Origin: CAZBLK01 sp964492715
GTDB lineage: Bacteria; Bacillota; Clostridia; Lachnospirales; WRBF01
Assembly (NCBI GenBank): GCA_964492715.1
Contig: CAZBLK010000013.1
Span: 1 to 64,000 of the forward strand
Reading direction: 5' to 3'
Length of the DNA stretch: 64,000 nucleotides
The translations under genes and the position numbers were made by a program. Position 1 is the first letter of the stretch, and every line of letters starts with the position of its first letter. The notes beneath the pieces are model-generated. The model did no database searches. It worked only from the letters and a program-made list of their open reading frames with translations, and was not told where the DNA came from. Below, piece after piece: positions 23,131 through 32,400 of the stretch.

Positions 23131-25092
23131 TTAATAAATATCCGACATGTCAAAAACATTTTTTACATTGGCAATTTCCTTGTTAATAGTTGATGCCTCG
23201 TCATTTATAGACTCGCCAAAAATGCAGTACATGTCTTTACCAGCACGCTTTGCTTGATACAAGGATTCATCAGCATTTTTATACAGCTCCTCATATGTAG
23301 CACCATGTTTTGGGTAAATTGCAATGCCCACACTTAGAGAAATTTTGTGCTCTGTGTCGCCAAGCCTATACGACTTTTCAAAGTATTTAATTAATTCATC
23401 AGCTTTTTCCTTTATAAAGTCCATGCTTGGAATGTCACGAATAAACAAAACAAACTCGTCTCCGCCAAACCTTCCCAAAATATCAGTAGAACGGAATAGC
23501 CCTTTAATACCGTTTGCAACGCTAGACAAAACACCGTCTCCAAACAAATGCCCAAAGCTGTCATTAATGTTTTTAAAATGGTCAATGTCAGCAGAAATCA
23601 TTGCATGAACGCTGTCTTTTTCGCCACTTTCTAAAATTTCGGTAACAAGTATTTCAGTGGTTGCCTTGTTGTAAAGCCCAGTCAATGGGTCTTTTGTTGC
23701 CTTATGTTTAAGCATTTCAGTTTGGTGTTTTTCACGGTGTATGTTTGCAATGCTTCCTATTATTTTTATCGGAATTTTATTTTCATTATAAATAAATGTA
23801 ACAGAAATTCTGCTCCACTTAAAAGCTCCTAAATCGTATTTAATTCTGACGTCTGCGCTTGCTGTATTGTTTTCAAAATTAATTGAACTTTCAAGCTTTT
23901 TTAGCGTGCTAACATCTTCATACCAAACAGAGTCATATGTAAAAAAAGAAGTGTTTTCAAAATCAACAATATTTTTAATTAAGTAAACAAATTCCTTTTT
24001 ACAGTTTTCCGACCATTTAACCTTTTTTGTTGTATCATCGTAAACGAAAACAGAACTTTCAGTTTGGAAAAGAAAAATTTCATACAAGTTTTCTAGGCTT
24101 TTAAGCTTTTCAGTTGTTGTAATTACACTTCTATTTCTGATAAACAACAAATAAATGACATACCCAAGCAAAACCATAATGCAAATGGAAACAACCAAAG
24201 CCCAGTCATAAATATTTTTGCTAATGCTGTAAAGTTGGCTTAAAAGCGTTTCTTGCGACACAATTGAAAACGCAAACCAGTCGTTAATTCCAACTGGTGT
24301 ATAGCTGACATAAAAAACTTGTTTGTTATCATTATAAATGCTTGAAGTGCCTCCGACACCACGCTTCATACTAGAGCGCATTTGTGCAAGCGGCTTTACG
24401 TTTTGTTTTGAATTAACTGTTTCTAAAAAATTAAAAACATTGTTTCCCAAAGAAAATGTTGTATCATAATTAATGCCAGCAATTTTGTCGCCGTTTGACT
24501 TGCAAAGGAAAAGATTTCCAGCACCGTTTAAAAAAGAACTTGAGAGAATTTCTTCAATCATACTAACTTCATAAGAGGCAAGAACGCTGCCAAAAACTTG
24601 CTCGTCTTTTATTATGGGAACTGAAAGGAAAAAGACAACTTTGTCCGTGTCTACAAGAGAATAGCCTGGCTCAAGCAAGCAATCTTCACCATTCATAGAC
24701 CTGACAAAAAATTCTCTATCAGAAACGCTGCCCCTTGTTTCTCTGTCGTGAGTAACAAAGCTGCCATCTGGAAAAGCAATTGCAGTGCGCAAAAACCCGT
24801 TATGCTCTTGCAGAGAGTATAAAAGCTCTATTTGAGAATCAGTCCCAAGCTCATTTGCAGCAGAAAGAAATTCGGCAACTGTTTTTAGCTTGAAAATTTG
24901 CTCATTAAGTTTGGTTTTAACTGAATTTGCCCTACTCACTGATGTTTCAGTAAGATGCGTAAAAATAGTTTCGCCAATGTTTGAATAAATTTTGTCGCTA
25001 AATTCTACTGTGTACGCAATTACTACTATTAAACTTATTACCGATAAAACAGGAAGCAAAAAACGTTTTAACTTTTTCACCAAACTCACCAC
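23131..25092 (-). CDS. Membrane diguanylate cyclase (Cache-PAS-GGDEF)
   Basis: About 650 residues. The N-terminal helix (LLPVLSVISLIVVIAYTVEF) and a second helix near 295-315 enclose an extracellular double-Cache sensor, for example FLRTAIAFPDGSFVTHDR and a VFFLSVPI strand. A cytosolic PAS-like domain (about 345-455) follows, then GGDEF (about 470-635) with an intact GRFGGDEF at about 540. An inhibitory RxxD (RSTD) lies five residues before GGDEF, so the enzyme probably makes c-di-GMP with product inhibition. The start is uncertain: GTG 25092, 25089 or 25080 are possible. The neighbouring upstream gene has the same sensor type but a phosphodiesterase output. Confidence 0.9.
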   Translation of the reverse strand: MVSLVKKLKRFLLPVLSVISLIVVIAYTVEFSDKIYSNIGETIFTHLTETSVSRANSVKTKLNEQIFKLKTVAEFLSAANELGTDSQIELLYSLQEHNGFLRTAIAFPDGSFVTHDRETRGSVSDREFFVRSMNGEDCLLEPGYSLVDTDKVVFFLSVPIIKDEQVFGSVLASYEVSMIEEILSSSFLNGAGNLFLCKSNGDKIAGINYDTTFSLGNNVFNFLETVNSKQNVKPLAQMRSSMKRGVGGTSSIYNDNKQVFYVSYTPVGINDWFAFSIVSQETLLSQLYSISKNIYDWALVVSICIMVLLGYVIYLLFIRNRSVITTTEKLKSLENLYEIFLFQTESSVFVYDDTTKKVKWSENCKKEFVYLIKNIVDFENTSFFTYDSVWYEDVSTLKKLESSINFENNTASADVRIKYDLGAFKWSRISVTFIYNENKIPIKIIGSIANIHREKHQTEMLKHKATKDPLTGLYNKATTEILVTEILESGEKDSVHAMISADIDHFKNINDSFGHLFGDGVLSSVANGIKGLFRSTDILGRFGGDEFVLFIRDIPSMDFIKEKADELIKYFEKSYRLGDTEHKISLSVGIAIYPKHGATYEELYKNADESLYQAKRAGKDMYCIFGESINDEASTINKEIANVKNVFDMSDIY

Positions 25093-25118
25093 TTTATGTA
25101 AAAGTTATGTAAAAGAGT

Positions 25119-25168
25119 AGGGCGTGTTTGAAAAATATCTTTTAGTGGATTTTTCAAGCAGCCCTTAG
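25119..25168 (+). repeat. Family C repeat (short form)
   Basis: Ends AGGGCGTGTTTGAAAAATA and GATTTTTCAAGCAGCCCTTA enclose TCTTTTAGTG, giving a 50-base imperfect palindrome. It lies upstream of the diguanylate cyclase gene, adjacent to a B repeat. Confidence 0.85.
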
Positions 25169-25191
25169 TATATATAGCAGAAGTGTATTTG

Positions 25192-25304
25192 TATCGCAAT
25201 TTGAATAAACATGTTCACCAATCCATTTTGCGTCAAAAAATCGTTGAAAAGCTCAATATTTTTGCAACAAGATGGATTGGTTTATAAAAACTCAAATTGC
25301 TATA
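25192..25304 (-). repeat. Family B repeat (reverse orientation)
   Basis: Begins TATCGCAATTTGAATAAACA and ends AAACTCAAATTGCTATA. Inner inverted pieces CACCAATCCATTTTG and GATGGATTGGTTTATA pair. It lies between the two c-di-GMP genes. Confidence 0.88.
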
Positions 25305-25373
25305 TCCAACGAAATTCGTAATACAATAATAACTTCTGCACAAACATTTTTCAACAATTAATTCCATAAATTA

Positions 25374-27653
25374 TTAATATTTATGATACCTGCTAAAATG
25401 ATGCGTTCTAATTTCCCCCATATTTTTAAACATGTGCGTAAATTCAGCTTCTTGAATAGGCTTTGCGTAGTAATAGCCTTGAACTATGTCGCACCCAAGC
25501 TCTCGTAAAAGTTCTATATGGTCACGTGTTTCAACGCCTTCAGCCACAGTTAAAATGTCAAGCTCTTTTGCCATGCAAAGAACATTTGAAATTACGGTTT
25601 TTGCACGCTTAACGTCCCTTGTAATGCTAAAAAAGCTTCTGTCAATTTTAATTACGTCAACAGGAATGTTTTTTAAAAGCCCCAAAGAAGAATACCCTGT
25701 TCCAAAGTCGTCCATTGAAAGCGTAAACCCAGCATTATGTATCCTTTCCAAAACGTCTGCCAAAATATCTTCATTATCAAGCATTACAGTTTCTGTAAGC
25801 TCTATTTCAAGAAAATGCCTTGGAACAGAGTATTTGTCGGCTATATAGCAAAGCTCGGAAACAAACGTTTCCTTTGTAAGGTGAAGCCTAGAGAAATTTA
25901 CTGAAACTGTTATAGGCTTAATGCCAGTGTCAATCCAGTGCCTAACAGTTTTACAAACTTCCTCAAACATGTACATATCAAGCTTTTTAATGAAGCCATT
26001 ATGTTCAAAAAGCGGAATAAAAATGCTTGGGTAAATTGTTTCAAGTTCCTCGTTGTGCCAACGAACAAGTGCTTCTGCTCCTGCAATAGTTTCGCCTTTT
26101 AAAAAATATTTTGCTTGAAGGTAAAGCTTAAACTCCTTGTTTAAAAGGGCGTGCTCCATTTTGTTTTCAATGTCCTTTTCACGTACAGCAAGCTCCCGAA
26201 CGTTGTCATCATAGTCAAAAACAGACTTGTCGCTGTTCTTTGAAAGCTTATGTGCAAAGTTTACTTTTTCATAAATTTCTACTACATCTGTTTCATTTTT
26301 GCCAATTCTATACCTTCCGGTTGGGAATTCTAGCTTAGAGCTTAAAATCTTTGTGCTAAGCTCGGAGAACATGCTTTCAAATGCTTTGCGCTTCATTCGC
26401 AATTCTGATACGTCATTATAAATTAAAAGTACAACAAATTCGTCAGCAACGACACGCCCAAAAGTTTCGTACTTTTTGTCAGTTACTGAATCAAGTGCTT
26501 GGGCAATAAACTTTAAAACATTGTCGCCGTCAATATGCCCGTAAAGTTCATTTACAAGCTTAAAGCGGTCTACGTCAAGCTTAACCATTGCGTAATTTTT
26601 GCTTTCATTTTTCTTTAAAAGCTCTTTTGCGTCATTTTTAAATTTGTTAAAGTTGCTGTAGCCTGTAACCGGGTCTATGTATGCAATGTGGGACAATTCA
26701 TGTATGTGTTCACGCTGACTGAGGTAAAACTTGTAAACAAGAGCTAAAACAACCAATGTGTAGCAGATTGTTAACAAGATAGTTCCCACTGTAATGTCTT
26801 TTAAAGTTTTAGTAGCGTAAACTTCTGGAACAATGGAAAAAATGTACCAGTTGTTTGTTTTAATAGGTGAGTAGTGCATTAAAAAGCGTTGTCCCAAAAG
26901 TTCAAAGCTGGAGTGCCCACTTTTTCCAACAAAAATGTTTTTCAAAATCGTTTCATAGCTGTCTTTTTCATATTTTTTAGCCATTTTTAAGCTTTCATAA
27001 ATGTTGTCTACTGTAGTAATTCTTTTAGCGTTTGGTGTGCAAGCAATAATATCTCCTTCGTTGTCAGCAACAAAAGCATAGCCTTCTCCATTAAATGAAG
27101 TTGTAAAAAGCCTTTCAAGCTTGCTTTTGTCATACGAGCCAATAAGTGCGCCTACAATATTTCCATTTCGTTTTATTGGGGCGGCAATTAAAACAACAAT
27201 CCCTTCGCCCTCAACCTTCGATTGAACAGGCTCGGAAATAACAACTTCGCCAACCATTACATTTTTAAAATAATTTCTGTCAGAAACATTTATGCTTTTA
27301 CCGTTGCTTGAAAAGCCTTCGCCAGCTGTGTTTACAACTGAAATTGACTCAAAAGATGTCTTTTGAATTAATTTTTTTAACATATCAACAGAGCTTTCAC
27401 CTGTGTCTGGCAAAAAAGGATAAAGCTCGGCAATTGCGCTCATTGCAGAAAGCTCGCCTTCAAGGTCTAGCGTAAAGCTGTAAGCCTGTTGCAGCATAAT
27501 TTCTTCAAGAGTGTTGCACGACGTTTCGGAGAGTTTTGTTTTCACATATGAGTTGTAAATATTTAATGTGATAGCAACAATTAAAATAACAATTGCGATT
27601 ATGTAAAGGAAACTTTTGTACGAATTCTCATATTTATTATTTGAGTTTAACAT
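25374..27653 (-). CDS. Membrane c-di-GMP phosphodiesterase (Cache-degenerate GGDEF-EAL)
   Basis: A 759-residue protein. The N-terminal helix and a second near 285-310 flank a double-Cache sensor. The GGDEF domain is degenerate: the motif reads VADEF at about 402-406, so it likely has no cyclase activity, though it may bind GTP. The EAL domain (about 505-745) is complete: EALVRW (about 527), DDFGTGYSS, VIKIDRSFF and AEGVET, all of which carry metal or catalytic residues. It should hydrolyse c-di-GMP to pGpG. Together with the adjacent cyclase it forms a matched sensor pair. Confidence 0.92.
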   Translation of the reverse strand: MLNSNNKYENSYKSFLYIIAIVILIVAITLNIYNSYVKTKLSETSCNTLEEIMLQQAYSFTLDLEGELSAMSAIAELYPFLPDTGESSVDMLKKLIQKTSFESISVVNTAGEGFSSNGKSINVSDRNYFKNVMVGEVVISEPVQSKVEGEGIVVLIAAPIKRNGNIVGALIGSYDKSKLERLFTTSFNGEGYAFVADNEGDIIACTPNAKRITTVDNIYESLKMAKKYEKDSYETILKNIFVGKSGHSSFELLGQRFLMHYSPIKTNNWYIFSIVPEVYATKTLKDITVGTILLTICYTLVVLALVYKFYLSQREHIHELSHIAYIDPVTGYSNFNKFKNDAKELLKKNESKNYAMVKLDVDRFKLVNELYGHIDGDNVLKFIAQALDSVTDKKYETFGRVVADEFVVLLIYNDVSELRMKRKAFESMFSELSTKILSSKLEFPTGRYRIGKNETDVVEIYEKVNFAHKLSKNSDKSVFDYDDNVRELAVREKDIENKMEHALLNKEFKLYLQAKYFLKGETIAGAEALVRWHNEELETIYPSIFIPLFEHNGFIKKLDMYMFEEVCKTVRHWIDTGIKPITVSVNFSRLHLTKETFVSELCYIADKYSVPRHFLEIELTETVMLDNEDILADVLERIHNAGFTLSMDDFGTGYSSLGLLKNIPVDVIKIDRSFFSITRDVKRAKTVISNVLCMAKELDILTVAEGVETRDHIELLRELGCDIVQGYYYAKPIQEAEFTHMFKNMGEIRTHHFSRYHKY

Positions 27654-27857
27654 TATTTCACTCCTGTAAGAAATGTAAGTTCTTTAAAACATGTATTAAA
27701 ACACTTTAAAAGCTATTTTTTAACACGTACTTGTAAATTTATTATAAAATAAATTTACAAGTAAATCAATTGTTTGTTAAAATAATATAGCGTTTTTTTG
27801 CGATTTACTTGTGGTAGTTTAATATTAACAAAAGCTTAAATTAAAGCAGTTGCATAT

Positions 27858-27886
27858 TTGCATAATATAAAAAAAGGTAGTATAAT
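27858..27886 (+). promoter_or_regulatory. Promoter of mltG
   Basis: TTGCAT (27858-27863), 17-base spacer, TATAAT (27881-27886). It gives a leader of about 230 bases before mltG which contains a full family A repeat. The rest of the 27654-28122 gap is AT-rich with no gene. Confidence 0.65.
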
Positions 27887-27938
27887 GTATTTTACTATAC
27901 AAAGCTAAAAACAGACATTTTATGCAAAAATATCGTAC

Positions 27939-28042
27939 TATAGCAATTATACTTTTTAATTATATTGGCAAAGGGAAGCCTAACCGCTAATCGTTTGGGG
28001 TTTTGAATGATATACAATGTGGATTAAAAACGGAATTGCTAT
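27939..28042 (+). repeat. Family A repeat in the mltG leader
   Basis: Ends TATAGCAATTATAC and CGGAATTGCTAT with inner AAGCCTAACCG and CGTTTGG. It is full length though more diverged than the other copies, and lies between the inferred promoter and the gene. Confidence 0.85.
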
Positions 28043-28122
28043 GTAGAAAAGTAGATAAGCTTTTCAAATGTCAGTTTTTAAGTTTTTAAGCTTATGAATT
28101 GCACTAATATTGAGGTGATTGA

Positions 28123-29202
28123 ATGAAAAAAAGCATGGTATTTAACGTATTCACTTATATATTAAGCGTTGTTTTTAACATAGCCTTAGTTGCCGCTACA
28201 GTTTATTTTATTTATAAATACACTTTAATTGGGTATAATTTCGGTACAAAGCTTACTGACACTAGCAAAATGTCAACAGAGTACCGTGAGGTAACGCTCA
28301 CTATTAAGGACGGAGCAACCATTTCGGAGGTTGCTGAAATTTTAGAAGAAAATGAACTTATAGGGAACGCTTTTCTTTACACATTTGAAGCAATTCTAAA
28401 AGGAAACAATAAAACGTTTAAAGGCGGCACATTCATTTTAAACACTGACATGGATAAAGCAGAAATGACGAGAACGCTTAGAACAACTGAAAAAGCTGTA
28501 AGCACCGACATTAAAATAACAATTAAAGAAGGCTACACAACAAAAGACATTGCTGAATATTTGGAAGCCAAAGAAATAGTAACAAAGGAAGAATTTTTGG
28601 AAGCGTGCGCAAACGGGAAGTTTAATTACGACTTTTTGAAAGATGTTCAAGAGCGTGAAAACAGGTTGGAAGGTTACCTTTTCCCCGACACATACTTAAT
28701 TGCCGAAAACGCAACATCAGAGCAAATTATTAACAAAATGCTTTCAAGGTTTGATGAAATATTTGATTATGAAATGCGTAACCGCTCTGAAGAAATGGGG
28801 CTTACGATTGACCAAGTTGTAACTATGGCTTCAATAATTGAAAAAGAAATAAAAGTACCTGAGGAGCGTGAAAAAGCGGCAGCAGTAATTTACAACCGCT
28901 TGGACATAGACATGAGCCTGCAAATGTGCTCGACAATTTTGTATGTTTTGGACAAAAGAAAAGACTTTCTTTTAGATGAAGATTTACAAGTGCAGTCGCC
29001 GTATAACACGTATTTGAATACGGGGCTTCCTGTTGGACCAATTTCAAACCCTGGCGAGTCGTGCCTACGTGCTGCCTTAAACCCTGCTGACGACAAATAT
29101 CTTTACTTTGTAGTTATGAATGAAGAAACAGGCGAGCACTTTTTCACAAACAGTTATGACGATTTCTTAAATGCAAAGGCTGAATACAAGCAAAAGTATT
29201 AG
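28123..29202 (+). CDS. mltG: Endolytic murein transglycosylase MltG (YceG-like)
   Basis: A 359-residue protein with one N-terminal membrane helix (about 12-32) and an extracytoplasmic LysM-like subdomain (from VTLTIKDGATISEVAEIL), then the catalytic domain. LEGYLFPDTY (182-191) and the likely catalytic Glu240 in ASIIEKE are present; LPVGPISNPG follows as expected. MltG cleaves nascent glycan strands and limits their length during growth. GAGGTGATTG precedes the ATG. A trmR gene follows by 3 bases, matching the order yrrL-yrrM of Bacillus. The family A repeat in its leader may affect its expression. Confidence 0.94.
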   Translation: MKKSMVFNVFTYILSVVFNIALVAATVYFIYKYTLIGYNFGTKLTDTSKMSTEYREVTLTIKDGATISEVAEILEENELIGNAFLYTFEAILKGNNKTFKGGTFILNTDMDKAEMTRTLRTTEKAVSTDIKITIKEGYTTKDIAEYLEAKEIVTKEEFLEACANGKFNYDFLKDVQERENRLEGYLFPDTYLIAENATSEQIINKMLSRFDEIFDYEMRNRSEEMGLTIDQVVTMASIIEKEIKVPEEREKAAAVIYNRLDIDMSLQMCSTILYVLDKRKDFLLDEDLQVQSPYNTYLNTGLPVGPISNPGESCLRAALNPADDKYLYFVVMNEETGEHFFTNSYDDFLNAKAEYKQKY

Positions 29203-29205
29203 ACA

Positions 29206-29919
29206 GTGTTTTGTAAGTCCGTACTAAGCGATTTACCAAACCGCCATATACAAAACAAAAATCAAGAAGGTGTTCATATATTTAACCAAGAAATAGTAAC
29301 ATACATTAACAGCGTGCTAAAACCGCAAACAGGTGTTTTGGGTGACATTCAAAAAAATGCACTGGAAAGGCAAATGCCAATTATAGACAACGATTCTGTT
29401 TGTTTTTTGAGAACTCTTTTAAGCATTATAAAGCCAAAGCAAATTCTTGAAATTGGCTGTTTAGTAGGCTTTTCGGCTGGGCTTATGTGTGAGTTTTTGC
29501 AAGATAACGGGCACATAACAACGATTGACCGCTACGACATTATGATAAAAGAAGCAAGGGCAAACTTTGAACGTCTTGGAATTGAAAACAAAGTAACGCT
29601 TCTTGAAGGGGACGCTGTTGACATTTTGCCTACGCTTAAAGACGAAGCTTATGACTTTGTTTTTCTTGATGCCGCAAAAGGTCAGTACATTCAAATGTTG
29701 CCGCATTGCCTCCGTGTTTTGAAAACTGGCGGCGTGCTTTTGACAGACGACATTTTGCAAGGTGGGCGTGTTGCAAAGGACAGGCTATCTGTTCCACGGC
29801 GGCAACGAACAATTCACAAGCGTATGCGAGACTTTTTGCAAACAGCTTGCAGTGACGACGCTTTAGAAGCTTCAATAGTTCCAGTAGGCGACGGAATGCT
29901 TTTAGCATACAAAAAATAG
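29206..29919 (+). CDS. trmR: SAM-dependent O-methyltransferase, TrmR (YrrM) family
   Basis: About 215-237 residues with a class I methyltransferase fold: SAM-binding LEIGCLVGFSAG (about 87-98), acidic ITTIDRYD, GDAVDILPTL, and FVFLDAAKGQY with the metal-binding Asp, then TDDILQGG. Bacterial TrmR methylates hydroxyuridine at position 34 of tRNA to give 5-methoxyuridine. The start is unclear: GTG 29206 has no SD and gives an atypical extension, while GAAGGTG at about 29266 is followed at a normal distance only by ATA (29278). A non-ATG start is possible. It overlaps functionally with mltG in an operon-like order. Confidence 0.86.
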   Translation: MFCKSVLSDLPNRHIQNKNQEGVHIFNQEIVTYINSVLKPQTGVLGDIQKNALERQMPIIDNDSVCFLRTLLSIIKPKQILEIGCLVGFSAGLMCEFLQDNGHITTIDRYDIMIKEARANFERLGIENKVTLLEGDAVDILPTLKDEAYDFVFLDAAKGQYIQMLPHCLRVLKTGGVLLTDDILQGGRVAKDRLSVPRRQRTIHKRMRDFLQTACSDDALEASIVPVGDGMLLAYKK

Positions 29920-29989
29920 TTGCATAGACAACGTAAAGGGGACACCTTGTAAGCATAAAATGTATAAACGCTTCAAATTGGGTGGTTTT

Positions 29990-30400
29990 ATGCAGCATGT
30001 TACTTTTTACACAAGGCGGTACAAAAGAGAAGTTACAGTTTTTTTGGAAAGCTGTGGTTTAAATGGCACAGCACAAAGCGGACAAATAGGTGATGAACAT
30101 TTTTTCACGTTGCCTTACACCACTTTTAGGGATATAATAACGGTGGAAAAGTTTGTTTGTTTCATTATTAAAACAGTGCTTTCGGAAAATGCCGTAACAA
30201 ACTGCTCTGCAAAGCTTTGCCAGTATATGAAGGAAGCTGTGTTTGATGCAGACAAAAGCAACTTATTATACGACTTTGCAACTACAATAGAATGTAAAAA
30301 AGCAATTAACATTGATGGTTATATTAAATTTAAGATGCAAAGCTACACTATGAAAATAGACAAAATTTTATATTCAATAGTTAGGAGAGAATACAAATGA
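29990..30400 (+). CDS. ytxC: YtxC-like protein
   Basis: About 136 residues, short for the family. The C-terminal part (INIDGYIKFKMQSYTMKIDKILY) resembles the conserved end of sporulation protein YtxC, and the gene directly precedes thrS, as ytxC does in Bacillus. ATG 29990 is chosen because GGGTGG lies 4-9 bases upstream; an earlier ATG at 29960 is possible. Its TGA overlaps the thrS ATG (ATGA), so translation is coupled. The N-terminal half has no recognised domain. Function is unknown even in well-studied species. Confidence 0.6.
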   Translation: MQHVTFYTRRYKREVTVFLESCGLNGTAQSGQIGDEHFFTLPYTTFRDIITVEKFVCFIIKTVLSENAVTNCSAKLCQYMKEAVFDADKSNLLYDFATTIECKKAINIDGYIKFKMQSYTMKIDKILYSIVRREYK

Positions 30401-32340
30401 TAAACGTAACACTAAAAGGCGGAGTTGAAAAGCAGTTTGATGCTGGCGTAACTGTTTTGGACGTGGCAAAAAGCGTAAGCGAAGGGCTTGCAAGGGCTGC
30501 AACATGTGGGCTTGTTGACGGAAAAATAGTTGACTTGCGCCACGAGCTTAATAATGACTGCACACTTAGTATACTTACTTTTGATGATGAGGAAGGCAAA
30601 AAAGCTTTTAGACACACGGCTTCCCACATTTTGGCGCAAGCCGTTAAAAGGGTTTTCAAAAATGCAAAGCTTGCAATTGGCCCTGCAACAGACGAAGGCT
30701 TTTACTATGACTTTGACAAAGACACGCCTTTTTCTGCCGAAGAATTAAAGGCAATTGAAGAAGAAATGAAAAAAATTGTCAAGGAAGATTTGAAAATAGA
30801 ACGTTACACAATGCCTAGAGATGAAGCTATTGCTTATTTCAAGGAAAATGATGAACCTTACAAAGTAGAGCTTATTATGGATTTGCCAGAGGACGCAATT
30901 ATTTCGTTTTACAAACAAGGCGACTTTGTAGACCTTTGTGCAGGGCCGCACCTTTTAAGCACAAAGGGCGTAAAAGCTGTTGGGCTTTTTTCAGAAGGTG
31001 GTTCTTCGGGCGCATACTGGCGTGGAAGTGAAAAAAACAAAATGTTAAGCCGTGTTTATGGAACAGCGTTTCCAAAAGCTTCTGACCTTACAGAATATTT
31101 TACTCAACGTGAAGAAGCAAAAAAGCGTGACCACAACAAGCTTGGCAGGGAGCTAAAACTTTTTACAACCTCTGATGTAATTGGGCAAGGGCTTCCGCTT
31201 CTTATGCCAAAGGGTGCTAAAATTGTTCAAGTTTTACAACGTTTTGTTGAAGACGAGGAGGAGCGCAGAGGTTACGTTCTTACAAAAACTCCGTTTATGG
31301 CAAAAAGCGAGCTTTACAAAATTTCGGGGCACTGGGACCATTACAGGGACGGTATGTTCATTTTAGGCGACGAAGAAAAAGACGAGGACGTTTTTGCACT
31401 TCGCCCAATGACATGCCCATACCAATTTACAATTTACAACGCAGAGCCGCACAGCTACCGTGACTTGCCAATTCGCTACGGCGAAACATCTACGCTTTTT
31501 AGAAATGAGTCGTCGGGGGAAATGCACGGTTTAATTCGTGTTCGCCAGTTTACAATTTCCGAAGGACACCTCGTTTGCACAAGGGAACAGCTAGAGGAAG
31601 AATTTAAAGGCGTTGTTGACTTAATTAATTACATGATGACAACACTTGGAATTGAAAACGACATTAAGTACCAGTTTTCAAAATGGGACCCTAATAATAA
31701 AGAAAAATATATTGGCGGCGAAGATGTTTGGGAAGAAACACAAACGCTTATGGCAAAAATGTTAAACGAGCTTGGAATTGACTTTAAAGAGGTTGAAGGT
31801 GATGCGGCTTTCTACGGCCCTAAGCTTGACATTTTGTTTAAAAACGTTCACGGTAAAGAAGATACAATTATTACTGCGCAAATTGACTTTGCCCTTGGAG
31901 AACGTTTCGGCATGACATACGTTGACCGTGACGGCACAAAGAAACACCCAATAGTTATTCACCGCACAAGCATTGGCTGTTACGAGCGTACACTTGCTAT
32001 GCTTATTGAAAAGTATGCAGGGAGCTTGCCAACATGGATTTCGCCAGTGCAAGCAATTGTTTTGCCAATTTCTGACAAGTACAACAGCTACGCTGAAAGC
32101 GTTTATAATGCACTTAAAAAGTGTGGCATTCGTGCCGAAAAAGATTTTAGGGCTGAAAAAATTGGTTACAAAATTCGTGAAGCTAGAAACGAGAGAATCC
32201 CTTATATTTTAGTAGTAGGGGAGAAGGAAATGGCAGACGGAACTGTTGCTGTAAGAAGCAGGCAGGGCGAAGAAGGGTCTATTGCTGTGCCTGATATTTT
32301 GGATAGAATTAAAAAGGAAATTGCTGAACGAGCGAAGTAA
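30397..32340 (+). CDS. thrS: Threonyl-tRNA synthetase
   Basis: A 647-residue class II synthetase that charges tRNA-Thr. Domains in order: TGS (1-62), an editing domain with HTASHILAQAV, the catalytic core with motif 2 (FRNESSGEMHGLIRVRQF), the zinc ligands Cys in RPMTCPYQF and two His (in GEMHGL and HRTSIGC), and the anticodon-binding domain from about 540. The start overlaps the ytxC stop. There is no room for a T-box leader here, unlike many Firmicutes thrS genes, so regulation must come from the upstream promoter. Confidence 0.98.
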   Translation: MINVTLKGGVEKQFDAGVTVLDVAKSVSEGLARAATCGLVDGKIVDLRHELNNDCTLSILTFDDEEGKKAFRHTASHILAQAVKRVFKNAKLAIGPATDEGFYYDFDKDTPFSAEELKAIEEEMKKIVKEDLKIERYTMPRDEAIAYFKENDEPYKVELIMDLPEDAIISFYKQGDFVDLCAGPHLLSTKGVKAVGLFSEGGSSGAYWRGSEKNKMLSRVYGTAFPKASDLTEYFTQREEAKKRDHNKLGRELKLFTTSDVIGQGLPLLMPKGAKIVQVLQRFVEDEEERRGYVLTKTPFMAKSELYKISGHWDHYRDGMFILGDEEKDEDVFALRPMTCPYQFTIYNAEPHSYRDLPIRYGETSTLFRNESSGEMHGLIRVRQFTISEGHLVCTREQLEEEFKGVVDLINYMMTTLGIENDIKYQFSKWDPNNKEKYIGGEDVWEETQTLMAKMLNELGIDFKEVEGDAAFYGPKLDILFKNVHGKEDTIITAQIDFALGERFGMTYVDRDGTKKHPIVIHRTSIGCYERTLAMLIEKYAGSLPTWISPVQAIVLPISDKYNSYAESVYNALKKCGIRAEKDFRAEKIGYKIREARNERIPYILVVGEKEMADGTVAVRSRQGEEGSIAVPDILDRIKKEIAERAK

Positions 32341-32356
32341 GTTGTTGTTTATAAAA

Positions 32357-32394
32357 ACCTGCTTTTGGGAATATTTTAAAAAAACATAGCAGGT
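32357..32394 (+). promoter_or_regulatory. Possible SD-masking hairpin
   Basis: ACCTGC (32357-32362) can pair with GCAGGT (32389-32394), which includes the SD of the next gene. The 6-base stem with a 26-base loop is weak and could be chance; it is listed because similar arrangements occur before tspO, the gerS-like gene and the M23 gene. Confidence 0.3.
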
Positions 32395-32400
32395 GATTAA

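Noticed and set aside
30340..30397. T-box leader for thrS
   Set aside because: thrS starts inside the preceding gene's stop codon; there is no leader space or T-box motif.
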